From positions 1 to 46,643 of the forward strand of contig DWXS01000028.1 in the NCBI GenBank assembly GCA_019119045.1: DNA of 46,643 nt. The letters run 5' to 3'. This DNA is from Candidatus Mailhella merdavium. GTDB lineage: Bacteria > Desulfobacterota > Desulfovibrionia > Desulfovibrionales > Desulfovibrionaceae. A program made the position numbers and the translations under genes. A model generated the notes under the pieces. It was not told where the DNA came from. It made no database searches and saw nothing but the letters and a program-made list of their open reading frames with translations. Below, in pieces: positions 34,511 to 42,388 of the stretch (the first letter of the stretch is position 1; each line of letters starts with the position of its first letter).

Positions 34511-35005
34511 CGTACCCATCTTCAGAGGCTGTGGCTCAATGGACATTGCAAGGGAATCGCGAATACCCCACATACGTCATGACGATGGATCTGAAAAGTT
34601 CTCTGCCCCTTGTCTGTGAACATCCTCCATATTCCGGGGTCGGGATCTGCCCGAAGAAGAGCCTGTTGCGCAGCAGACGCCATGAGATATATCCGAAAAA
34701 AATCCTTATGACCTTCTTCAGAATACTTTTATGTAGAATAGAAAATTTTCCGGCGAAATCGATCTGTTTTTTTAAATAAATGAACAAAATTAATCTATTG
34801 AGAATGAACTGCCTAATGATAGTCGTCCTTTTATGAGAAATATTGTTCGCATTTACGAACAATATTTCGGGGAAAAATTTTTCTCGTCTTTTCATTTCAA
34901 GTTTCCCATAGTGCGTTCAGCATAGGTGAAAGGTGTTTTTCTTCCGTCTGCGATGCACGCTTTCGGAAATTTTCCCGTACATATCGCCAATAAGGAGCGA
35001 CTGAA
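34511..35005. promoter_or_regulatory. Long leader and control region of the dehydrogenase gene
   Basis: Nearly 500 bp without a gene. Much of it (34680-34890) is AT-rich. A perfect palindrome, GAAATATTGTTCG and its inverse around CATTTA (34837-34868), lies about 140 bp before the ATG. Its core GTTCG-N6-CGAAC resembles sites bound by IclR-family regulators such as PcaU and PobR, and an IclR-family gene lies 2.6 kb away. Confidence 0.5.
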
Positions 35006-36172
35006 ATGGCAGAGAACAAGCCCTATATTCTGGTAGAATGGAATGACACGGAAACAAACGCCAAAGGCTGGCTGTGCGCATACAACTTCGTGAATCACTA
35101 CTGCGGCGGCGGAACCCGTATGCATCCCACCGTGACGGCCGAAGAAGTCGTCCGGCTCGCTACCGCCATGGGTTACAAATATAATGCCTGCAAATCCAAA
35201 ACCACCGGCGGCTGCAAGGGCGGCATTGCCTATGATTACAAGGCCCCCGATGCCAAGGACGTTCTGCGCCGCTATCTCAAGGCCATGTCTCCGTATATCA
35301 ACGCCGGCGTTTCCATCGGCGGCGACCTCGGCGTAGACTACAATGACGTTCTTGAAATTCTTGATGAAATCGGCATCGGCCTGCCTCAGACCTGGGCCAT
35401 GCGTCATGACCCCGCCCAGCAGCAGAGAATCAAGGATCATGATGCCGTCTGCAAGATGCGTTACGACGGCTTCCTGATGTATGACATGATCACCGGCTAT
35501 GGCTGTGCCGCCGCTCTGGATGAAGCCTGGCGCTTCAAGGGCAACAAGCCTGAAGGTACGCGCGTAGTGTTGCAGGGCTTCGGTTGCGCCGGTGCAAGCC
35601 TGGCCAATTCGCTGGACAAGATGGGATACAAGCTGGTGGGCATTGCCGACGCCAACTGCCTGGTCACCTGCGAAGACGGACTGGATGTCAAAAAGCTGAT
35701 CGCCACACGCAAGCCCAAGGGAGAACTGGATCCCGCCGCGTTTGCTCCTGAATATAAGGTGCGTCCCAATACTGAATGGCTGGATGTGGATTGCGATATT
35801 CTGGTGCCTGCCGCGCTCGAAGACGTCATCAATATCAACAACGTAAACAAGGTGAAAGCCTCCCTCATCGTCGAAGCCGCAAATATTCCGGTCACGGCTG
35901 AAGCCGACGCCGTTCTGCGCGAAAAGGGCATCGACGTATGCGTCGACTTCGTTACCAACATGGGCGGAATTCGTATTTATGAAGTAGTCGTTTTCGGTCT
36001 GGTAAAGCCGGAACCCGCAGCCATTGTGGAAGATACCGAAAGCATCATCCGCCGTCAGACCCGCCGCGTCTTTGAAGAGGCGAAGCGCAGCGGCAGAAGC
36101 ACCCGTGAAGTAGCACGGGAACTTTTTGCTCCTGCAAAATCCGACTTCCCCGATATCCCCAGAAATAACTAA
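35006..36172 (+). CDS. Divergent Glu/Leu/Phe/Val dehydrogenase family enzyme
   Basis: The 388-residue protein starts at ATG 35006 behind AAGGAG. It has the two-domain layout of the family: an N-terminal catalytic part with GGGTRMHPTVTAEEVVRLATAMGYKYNACKSKTTGGCKGGIAYD, and a Rossmann domain from about residue 180 (GTRVVLQGFGCAGASLANSLDKMGYKLVGIADAN). The usual Pro-X-Gly-Gly-Ala-Lys-Gly-Gly motif reads TTGGCKGGI here, and the end VDFVTNMGGIRIYEVVV replaces the usual N-GG-V-S-Y/E segment. It should catalyse NAD(P)-linked oxidative deamination of an amino acid, but the changed pocket leaves the substrate open. It sits between the M20 and MFS genes, so it may feed 2-oxoacid to the Vor-type complex. 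Confidence 0.87.
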   Translation: MAENKPYILVEWNDTETNAKGWLCAYNFVNHYCGGGTRMHPTVTAEEVVRLATAMGYKYNACKSKTTGGCKGGIAYDYKAPDAKDVLRRYLKAMSPYINAGVSIGGDLGVDYNDVLEILDEIGIGLPQTWAMRHDPAQQQRIKDHDAVCKMRYDGFLMYDMITGYGCAAALDEAWRFKGNKPEGTRVVLQGFGCAGASLANSLDKMGYKLVGIADANCLVTCEDGLDVKKLIATRKPKGELDPAAFAPEYKVRPNTEWLDVDCDILVPAALEDVININNVNKVKASLIVEAANIPVTAEADAVLREKGIDVCVDFVTNMGGIRIYEVVVFGLVKPEPAAIVEDTESIIRRQTRRVFEEAKRSGRSTREVARELFAPAKSDFPDIPRNN

Positions 36173-36185
36173 TTTTCCGCATCAG

Positions 36186-36220
36186 GCCCGTTCGCACCCC
36201 GTGCGGGCGGGCTTTTTTTT
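36186..36220 (+). terminator. Terminator of the dehydrogenase gene
   Basis: A GC-rich stem (GCCCGTTCGCAC with GTGCGGGCGGGC, two G-U pairs) ends in eight T, 14 bp after the stop. Confidence 0.9.
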
Positions 36221-36265
36221 CATCCGCACAGTGCGCAAGATCCCTTACAGGGAGGAGTGTTCCTC

Positions 36266-37489
36266 ATGACAAGTTCCGTCCGCAAGTATCTGAGCATTGC
36301 GGCCCTTTCCTTTGCCGGAGGGTCCATTTATACACTGCCTTATCTCAAATATATCTTTTATGATACCCAACTCGAAGTTATGGGCATCAATAACACCCAG
36401 TCCGGACTTCTGGTGAGTATGTACGCCATCGGCTGCATTCTGTCCTATATTCCCGGCGGGCTGATTACGGACAAAATATCTCCCCGCAAGGCCATTGCCG
36501 CCTCTCTTTTCGGTACGGCCTGCCTGGGCGCGCTGTATGCGTTTACGTTCTCCTATACGCTTTCCCTTGCCATCTGGCTCATTTTTGCGCTGAGTACCGC
36601 GTTTGTTTTCTGGAGTTCTCTGCTCAAAGCCGTGGGTATGGCCGGAGACAAGGACGAACAGGCACGACTGTATGGTCTGTATTACGCCGGAAACGGCATT
36701 ACCGGCGCCATCATGAACAGTCTTGCCCTCAAAGCCTTCACCTTTGGCGAAACGCCGGAGCAGAGCCTTTTTTATGCCGTCATGGTGCTGTCTGTCGGTA
36801 TTGCGCTTGCGGGCGTGTTTGTTCTCATCCTGATCAAGGACGGCAAAGTCGAAACCAGCGCGGAAGACAAGTTCGACTTCTCCGTCGTTCTTGATCTGCT
36901 TAAAAGTCCGCTTCTCTGGGTCTTTTCCTTCATCGTCTTCTGCGGATACTCCATCTACTCCAGCACATCCTACTTTACCCCCTATCTGACCAACGTGGTC
37001 GGCGTTTCCGTGGAAGAATCCGGCGCATTTTCCATCATCCGCAGCTATCTTTTCTACCTCCTTTCTCCCATAGGCGGGTACCTGGCCGACAAGATTTTCC
37101 ACTCCACAAGCAAACTCTTCGTTGTACTGTTTGCTCTCCTCGCCGCCAGCATCTTCGGCGTTCTGGCTCTGCCCAGCGGCATGAGTACCTTTGCGGTAAG
37201 CGTTTACACGCTGCTTCCGGGCGCCTTCGGCCTGATGCTGTACGGCCTGGTATTCTCCGTGGTGCGTGAGGCCGGTATTCCCGTAACCGTAGCCGGTACC
37301 GCCATAGGCATTGCGTCGATCATCGGCTACACCCCCGACTTTTTCATGTCCACCATGTTCGGCAGCTGGCTCGATGCCCACGGCAACGCCGGCTACAACA
37401 TGATTTTCACCTTCCTCGGCTCCGTCGCCGCAGCCGGTGTCGTTCTTTCCTTCATCGTCATGCTGCGCGGCAGGAAGCACAACGCTTAA
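36266..37489 (+). CDS. MFS transporter (nitrate/oxalate-formate-like branch)
   Basis: The 407-residue carrier starts at ATG 36266 with GGGAGGAG eight bases upstream; the GTG at 36257 is too close to that site. It has twelve hydrophobic segments and the MFS loop motif IPGGLITDKISPRKAIAAS after segment 2, and GGYLADKIF in the second half. It is preceded by the dehydrogenase terminator and followed by the IclR gene, 103 bp on. It could import the amino acid or expel the acid product of the pathway. Specific substrate not recognisable. Confidence 0.87.
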   Translation: MTSSVRKYLSIAALSFAGGSIYTLPYLKYIFYDTQLEVMGINNTQSGLLVSMYAIGCILSYIPGGLITDKISPRKAIAASLFGTACLGALYAFTFSYTLSLAIWLIFALSTAFVFWSSLLKAVGMAGDKDEQARLYGLYYAGNGITGAIMNSLALKAFTFGETPEQSLFYAVMVLSVGIALAGVFVLILIKDGKVETSAEDKFDFSVVLDLLKSPLLWVFSFIVFCGYSIYSSTSYFTPYLTNVVGVSVEESGAFSIIRSYLFYLLSPIGGYLADKIFHSTSKLFVVLFALLAASIFGVLALPSGMSTFAVSVYTLLPGAFGLMLYGLVFSVVREAGIPVTVAGTAIGIASIIGYTPDFFMSTMFGSWLDAHGNAGYNMIFTFLGSVAAAGVVLSFIVMLRGRKHNA

Positions 37490-37513
37490 CGGACAGACTC
37501 TTGCCATTCCCTT

Positions 37514-37544
37514 CCGCCGTGGATACGGTACCGTTCCACGGCGG
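37514..37544 (+). repeat. Hairpin between MFS and IclR genes
   Basis: CCGCCGTGGA and TCCACGGCGG form a ten-pair stem around an 11-base loop which itself contains ACGGTACCGT. No T-run follows. It may be a partial terminator or an operator of the IclR gene. Confidence 0.4.
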
Positions 37545-37592
37545 TTCGGAAAAATCCCCGTTTCCCGCCTGAAACGTCGGAGGAGCCGCTGC

Positions 37593-38339
37593 ATGAAACC
37601 CAACAGAAGCGTCATGCGCCTTTTACAGGCCATGGATTACCTTGCAGAACACAAAAAAGGAGCTGCGCTCAGCGAAATTGCTCACGCTCTCGGCGAACCC
37701 AAAACCAGCGTTTATGATCTTCTCGTCACTGCCGTAAACATGAAGTATCTGCGGCGGCACAATCGAAAGTTCTATATTGGAAAGCATGCAAAAATCGTCG
37801 GTGATATGTATCAGGAAAAGCAGGCCCTGCTGGATATTGTTACTCCCACGCTCAAGGAAGCGGTCAGTACCTACAATGTCAGTGTATCGCTGGTTTTTCT
37901 CGAATACGGCAACCTGAACTACTGTTTTTCCCAGCATCCGGATGACGCCGTGCTGGTGGCGCGGCAGGATGCTCCCTACAATTTCATTCATGCTTCGGCT
38001 TCCGGCAAAGTACTCCTTGCCTGGTCGCCACCGGAACGACGCGCAGAAATACTGGCAACGCTGGACTACCGTAAATTCACTGACAGAACCATCAGCAACG
38101 AAACATCCTTTCTGGAAGAACTCGAGCGCGTGCGGGCCCAGGGCTACGCTGTGGACAACAGAGAATATCACTACCTGCTGCAATGTATTTCTGCTCCTGT
38201 CAGAAAAAGCGGAGAAGTCATCGCATCCTGTTCCTTTTCCGGGCTCAATCTTTTTCTGCATTCCCCGGAAGAAATGGCGCAACATGTAGTGGAAACGGCC
38301 AATCAGCTTTCCGCCATGACGGAAGAACTGGATCTCTAG
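37593..38339 (+). CDS. IclR family transcriptional regulator
   Basis: The 248-residue protein starts at ATG 37593 behind GGAGGAG; the longer frame overlaps the MFS gene and is not needed. The winged helix is at about residues 5-60 (SVMRLLQAMDYLAEHKKGAALSEIAHALGEPKTSVYDLLVTAVNMKYLRR), and the effector-binding domain at about 75-245 (HASASGKVLLAWSPPERRAEIL, ...GYAVDNREYHYLLQCISAPVRKSGEVIASCSFSG). IclR proteins are often encoded next to the catabolic genes they control and sense a pathway metabolite. The vor operon, the dehydrogenase and the adjacent MFS are likely targets. The palindromes upstream of two of these fit, but binding is not shown. Confidence 0.92.
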   Translation: MKPNRSVMRLLQAMDYLAEHKKGAALSEIAHALGEPKTSVYDLLVTAVNMKYLRRHNRKFYIGKHAKIVGDMYQEKQALLDIVTPTLKEAVSTYNVSVSLVFLEYGNLNYCFSQHPDDAVLVARQDAPYNFIHASASGKVLLAWSPPERRAEILATLDYRKFTDRTISNETSFLEELERVRAQGYAVDNREYHYLLQCISAPVRKSGEVIASCSFSGLNLFLHSPEEMAQHVVETANQLSAMTEELDL

Positions 38340-38595
38340 CGCCTTTTCATTTTGAAGTTCCTCCATTAGTCAAGCGAAGCGAGACTGTGACGCGAGGTCG
38401 GAGTAACCGCTATGAGCTTGTGTGGAGTAGCCGCCCGACGGGCGGAGGCCCGCAAGCTCATACCTGTCCCGCAGAATCTGCAAATATGCGCGGCAGAGCA
38501 GCTTCCGGCAGGGGCGTGAACGCTGCGAGATGAAACACAGGGCCTGAGCGGTAGAGACGTTCAAGAACAAAACACTAAGCTACGTATCTTTTCGA
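38340..38595. other. Structured non-coding stretch downstream of IclR
   Basis: No gene is supported. TATGAGCTTG (from 38411) pairs with CAAGCTCATA (ending near 38462) around an inner hairpin CCGCCC-GAC-GGGCGG, and the upstream part (38370-38400) has repeated GCGA units. It could be a dispersed palindromic repeat or part of an RNA, and I do not recognise it. Confidence 0.35.
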
Positions 38596-38642
38596 CAGAA
38601 AAACAAAGGGTGGAAGCCTCCCGCCGGGAACGCTGCCACCCT
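38596..38642 (-). terminator. Probable terminator of the tkt transcript
   Basis: On the reverse strand AGGGTGG (38636-38642) and CCACCCT (38607-38613) form a stem with an inner CCCG/CGGG pair, followed by TTTGTTTTTCTG. It lies about 165 bp past the tkt stop. Confidence 0.6.
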
Positions 38643-38683
38643 GATGTTGCATTCTTCCTGAAATATTTTCCGGCGGAATCTAT

Positions 38684-38802
38684 CTTGACCGTCAGCACCA
38701 TTAACATAACTTGCCGGCATCTGCCGAACGGAGAAACAATCGCGCCAGCCCCGACAGATGGCACGCCCGGCTCTGCATCTGAAGTGAAGAGCCGGGCTTT
38801 TT
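38684..38802 (+). ncRNA. Candidate small RNA with own promoter and terminator
   Basis: On the plus strand TTGACC, 16 bases, then TAACTT form a possible sigma-70 promoter near 38684-38711. The stretch that follows contains CATCTG/CAGATG arms and ends in a ten-pair hairpin GCCCGGCTCT/AGAGCCGGGC (38765-38797) with TTTTT. No plus-strand gene exists between IclR and this point to need such a terminator. The RNA would be about 85 bases. I recognise no known family. Confidence 0.35.
38765..38802 (+). terminator. Plus-strand intrinsic terminator next to tkt
   Basis: Ten perfect pairs, loop of 13 bases, five T. It stands only 4 bp from the end of tkt, which is on the other strand. Confidence 0.75.
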
Positions 38803-38805
38803 CGC

Positions 38806-40809
38806 CTAAAGAATTTCCCTTGCCTGCTGCACCACATGCTCCACAGTGAAGCCGAAATGCGGGAACAGCACTCCGGCCGGGGCCGATTCGCCATAAGAGG
38901 TCATGCCCACAATCCGGCCGTCAAGTCCGACATATTTCCACCACCAGTCGGCGGCCTGTGCCTCTACCGCCATTCTGGCGCGCACCGAGGAAGGAAGAAC
39001 CATTTCACGATAGGCTGCTTCCTGCCGATCAAAAACGTCGCAGCTGGGCATCGAAACTACCCGTACACGCCGTCCTTCCGCCTCGAGAACTGCGGCGGCT
39101 CCAAGTGCAAGTTCGACTTCGGAGCCTGTGGCGATGATGATGAGTTCAGGTTGTCCGGTACAATCCCGCAGCACATATGCGCCGCGACGAATCAGGGCAA
39201 GCTGTTCCTCACTGCGTTCCTGAGCGGGGAGTCCCTGACGGCTCATAATCAGACATGTCGGCCCGTCCTTCCGTTCAACGGCACTGATCCAGGCCACGGC
39301 GCTTTCCGCTCCGTCACAGGGACGCCACACATCGACATTCGGCATGAGCCTCAGACCTGCGCTCTGTTCCACCGGCTGATGCGTCGGGCCGTCTTCGCCG
39401 ACGCCGATGGAATCATGCGTCAGCACCCAGATCGCACGCTTCTTCATCAAGGCAGCCAGTCTTATGGCATTCTTGCAGTAATCGGAAAAGACCAGGAAGG
39501 TCCCACCGTAGGGAATGAATCCGCCATGCAGGGCAAGGCCGTTCATGATGGTACTCATGGCAAATTCACGCACGCCATAGTGTATATAATTGGCGTCGAA
39601 TTTTCCGGGTACAAGTTCGACGGCTCCGTTGAACTTCGTGCCGACAGAACCCGTCAGGTCGGCCGAACCGCCGACAAGTTCGGGCAGGGCGGGAGCAATA
39701 ATATCCAGCACAGCCTTGCCCGCCGCACGAGTAGCGATCTTTTTTCCGCCTTCCGCAGGCGCACTCATAAGCTGCACGGCCTTCTCCGAAACTTCCGGCC
39801 ATGAAACGGGCAAATCGCCCTTCATCCTGCGAACGAATTCTTCGGCCAGTTCGGGATAAGCTGCCGTATAGCGGGCGAACAGCTCGTTCCACGACTCCTG
39901 AGCCTGCTTTCCGGCAGTCCGGGCATCCCATGCGTCATAGATTTCCTGGGGAATGGTGAACGGATCGTATTTCCAGCCCAGCGCAGCCTTTGTCTCCGCA
40001 GCCTCTTCCGCGCCGAGAGGAGAGCCGTGTACGCCGGAAGTTCCGGCTTTGTGTGGCGCACCGTATCCGATGACCGTCCTGCAACAGATAAGCATCGGTT
40101 TGTCTTCATGCGTCAATGCTTCACGAATGGCAGCATCGACCGCCGCGCCGTTCAGTCCGTCCACATTGCGCAACACCCGCCAGCCGCAGGCTTCAAAACG
40201 GGCAGGAGTATCGTCGGCAAACCAGTTGGCAACCTTTCCATCTATGGAAATGCCGTTGTCGTCATAGAGAGCTATCAGTTTGCCGAGCCCCAGGGTACCG
40301 GCAAGAGAACATGCCTCCTGCGAAACGCCCTCCATCAGACAGCCGTCGCCGAGAAAAACCCATGTGCGGTGATCGACAATATTCAGATCCCCACGGTTAA
40401 ACTCCGCAGCCAGCATACGCTCGGCCAGAGCCATGCCCACAGCCGTGGCAATCCCCTGTCCCAGAGGCCCCGTGGACATATCCACCCCAGGCGTCCGATC
40501 GCATTCGGGATGTCCGGGCGTCAGAGAACCCATTTGCCGGAAATTACGGATTTCATCCATGCTGAGAGCATACCCTGTCAGATGCAGCAGCCCATACAGC
40601 AGCATGGAAGCGTGCCCGTTGGACAGCACAAAACGATCACGATCAACCCAGGAAGGATCGGCAGGGTTATGCTTCAGAAAACCACGCCACAACGATTCGG
40701 CCATATTGGCCATGCCGAGAGGTGCGCCGGGATGACCGGAACCGGATTTTTCAATGGCATCAATGGCCAGCGCACGCAGCGCGTTGGCGAGTTCGGAACG
40801 ATTCGGCAT
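38806..40809 (-). CDS. tkt: Transketolase
   Basis: The 667-residue enzyme starts at ATG 40809, six bases after GGAGG; the frame runs on upstream without support. It moves two-carbon units between sugar phosphates in the pentose phosphate pathway, with thiamine diphosphate. Visible marks are [17 protein letters not shown], the cofactor motif [18 protein letters not shown]...[37 protein letters not shown] and RQGLP. Length is standard. It is last in a minus-strand set with rpe, as in related sulfate reducers, so both act in the same pathway. The 298 bp before it holds an inverted repeat and may contain its own promoter. Confidence 0.97.
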   Translation of the reverse strand: MPNRSELANALRALAIDAIEKSGSGHPGAPLGMANMAESLWRGFLKHNPADPSWVDRDRFVLSNGHASMLLYGLLHLTGYALSMDEIRNFRQMGSLTPGHPECDRTPGVDMSTGPLGQGIATAVGMALAERMLAAEFNRGDLNIVDHRTWVFLGDGCLMEGVSQEACSLAGTLGLGKLIALYDDNGISIDGKVANWFADDTPARFEACGWRVLRNVDGLNGAAVDAAIREALTHEDKPMLICCRTVIGYGAPHKAGTSGVHGSPLGAEEAAETKAALGWKYDPFTIPQEIYDAWDARTAGKQAQESWNELFARYTAAYPELAEEFVRRMKGDLPVSWPEVSEKAVQLMSAPAEGGKKIATRAAGKAVLDIIAPALPELVGGSADLTGSVGTKFNGAVELVPGKFDANYIHYGVREFAMSTIMNGLALHGGFIPYGGTFLVFSDYCKNAIRLAALMKKRAIWVLTHDSIGVGEDGPTHQPVEQSAGLRLMPNVDVWRPCDGAESAVAWISAVERKDGPTCLIMSRQGLPAQERSEEQLALIRRGAYVLRDCTGQPELIIIATGSEVELALGAAAVLEAEGRRVRVVSMPSCDVFDRQEAAYREMVLPSSVRARMAVEAQAADWWWKYVGLDGRIVGMTSYGESAPAGVLFPHFGFTVEHVVQQAREIL

Positions 40810-41107
40810 ACAAACCTCCAGCGCCGGTGAAGCCGGGCCACCTTTACCCCTCCGGGGCATTTTGCGACTGCACGGGACTATCATCCCGAAACATACCTGT
40901 TTTTCGTCAGAATATTCAGGATACAGTTTCCCGAATATTCTGCGGATGGAAGTATAAAATATATCAAGAAGCACAAACATTGAAGAACGGCCGCGTTTCT
41001 ACTGCCTTTCTTCAACATTCCGGGGCACGACTCCCGGACGAAGCCAAAGTCGAAGCCCGTTCCCTCCGCTCGGAATTGTCTATCTCATATAAAGAATTGC
41101 GTAAACG
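40810..41107. promoter_or_regulatory. Gap between rpe and tkt with 10-bp inverted repeat
   Basis: CAGAATATTC (40908-40917) and GAATATTCTG (40933-40942) are exact inverted copies 15 bases apart, about 100-135 bp before tkt. An AT-rich stretch follows on the upstream side (40940-40980). This could be an operator-promoter unit for tkt or a transcript hairpin. Confidence 0.35.
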
Positions 41108-41755
41108 TCATGCTCGTCCGGCGGCCTCAAATTCTGCCAGACGTTCGGCAAGGGGAAGATGTCCGAAAAACGAGGAGCCGGACACCAGCACGTCGGCCCC
41201 GGCATGAACCAGTTCCGCAGTATTTTCCGGACATACCCCCCCGTCCACTTCCACATGACAATTCCGACCGGCCAGCTTCTTACGCAGCGTGCGCACCTTG
41301 CCCGGTGTGCAGGGCAAAAAACTCTGTCCGCCAAATCCCGGATTGACGCTCATAATCAGCACCATATCCAGGTCGTCCAGCACATAGTCCAGTACATCCA
41401 GAGGAGTGGCCGGATTAAGCGCAGCACCGGCTTTCATTCCCAGCCGTCGGATTTCGGCCAGCACACGCTGAAGATGACGTGTCGCCTCGACATGCACAAC
41501 CAGCATATCCGCTCCGGCTTCCCGAAAGTCGACAAGATATCGCTCCGGCTCTTCAATCATCAGATGAACGTCAAAAAACAGGGAACTGCGTTTGCGTAGC
41601 CCCCTGATGACATGCTGACCGAACGTAATATTCGGGACAAAACGGCCATCCATCACATCCCAATGAACCCACTGCACGCCTGCCGCTTCCAGATCGCGCA
41701 ATGCGCCGGCAAAGTCGCCGCAATCGGCAGAAAGCAATGATGGAGAAAGAATCAT
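41108..41755 (-). CDS. rpe: Ribulose-phosphate 3-epimerase
   Basis: The 215-residue TIM-barrel enzyme interconverts ribulose 5-phosphate and xylulose 5-phosphate. Family motifs are all present: MILSPSLLSADCGDF, WVHWDVMDGRFVPNITFG, FDVHLMIEEPE, MVLIMSVNPGFGGQSFLP and HVEVDGGV, with the catalytic Asp pair in DVMDG and VDGG and metal histidines in VHWD and VHL. The start ATG overlaps the merR stop (ATGA), so it is translationally coupled to it. Length is slightly short of the usual 220-225. Confidence 0.96.
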   Translation of the reverse strand: MILSPSLLSADCGDFAGALRDLEAAGVQWVHWDVMDGRFVPNITFGQHVIRGLRKRSSLFFDVHLMIEEPERYLVDFREAGADMLVVHVEATRHLQRVLAEIRRLGMKAGAALNPATPLDVLDYVLDDLDMVLIMSVNPGFGGQSFLPCTPGKVRTLRKKLAGRNCHVEVDGGVCPENTAELVHAGADVLVSGSSFFGHLPLAERLAEFEAAGRA

Positions 41756-42291
41756 GACTCATGCTCCGGTTTCTGCAAGGCGGGAAGTCGGGAAAGAACA
41801 CCTCGTACTTCCCGCAGTTCGCAAAGGACATCCTCAAGAAGACGCTGACTTTCGCTTGCCTGAATCGCCGCCCGCCCGGCAGGAGGAACCGCCAGTCTGG
41901 AAACCTGCTCCGGAGAGAGAGCAGACAGCGAGGAAGAAGGCGGTGGAACAGAAGGCCGGGAAGGAGTCGCCGGGGAAACGACGGTGACGTTTTCCTCAAC
42001 AGCCACGGATACAGTCGGCGTCTGCGGCCGGGGAGACGGCAGTCCCATTTCTCCGGAAAGCACCCGACGGGCGCCGTCAATGGTCATTCCCTTTTCATGC
42101 AGCAGGGAGCGGATACGCCTCAACAGGCGCATATCTTCTTCACGGTATAAGCGTTGTCCCTTGGGAGTGCGCAGAGGCTCAAGCTGAGGAAACTCCCCCT
42201 CCCAAAAACGCAGCACGCAGGTCTTCAGCTTCAGGGCTGCGGCAGCCTCCCCGATACGGTACAGGCGTCTTTTTCCCTTGTCTTTGGCCAT
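41752..42291 (-). CDS. MerR family transcriptional regulator
   Basis: The 179-residue protein starts at ATG 42291 behind AGGAGA. The MerR helix-turn-helix and wing are in residues 9-75: LYRIGEAAAALKLKTCVLRFWEGEFPQLEPLRTPKGQRLYREEDMRLLRRIRSLLHEKGMTIDGARRVL. The central part is Ser/Pro/Val-rich and disordered, and the C-terminal LLEDVLCELREVRGVLSRL is a short coiled coil. No cysteines fit a metal site. MerR proteins of this type are encoded beside pheT in many bacteria of this group, and their role is not known. It overlaps rpe by 4 bp and follows pheT after a 97-bp gap with a hairpin. Confidence 0.92.
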   Translation of the reverse strand: MAKDKGKRRLYRIGEAAAALKLKTCVLRFWEGEFPQLEPLRTPKGQRLYREEDMRLLRRIRSLLHEKGMTIDGARRVLSGEMGLPSPRPQTPTVSVAVEENVTVVSPATPSRPSVPPPSSSLSALSPEQVSRLAVPPAGRAAIQASESQRLLEDVLCELREVRGVLSRLPALQKPEHES

Positions 42292-42337
42292 GTTCTCTCC
42301 TGCCGCAGATGCACCCTGACGGATAATGCTTCATTCG

Positions 42338-42383
42338 GCGGGCGGGTTCTGCATGTTATCTGTCTTCTTTTGAACCCGCCCGC
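42338..42383 (-). repeat. Hairpin between pheT and merR
   Basis: GCGGGCGGGTT (42338-42348) and AACCCGCCCGC (42373-42383) are exact 11-base inverted arms with a 24-base loop. No T-run follows on the reverse strand, so it is likely a partial terminator or stability element that reduces merR-rpe expression relative to pheST. Confidence 0.5.
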
Positions 42384-42388
42384 TCTTC

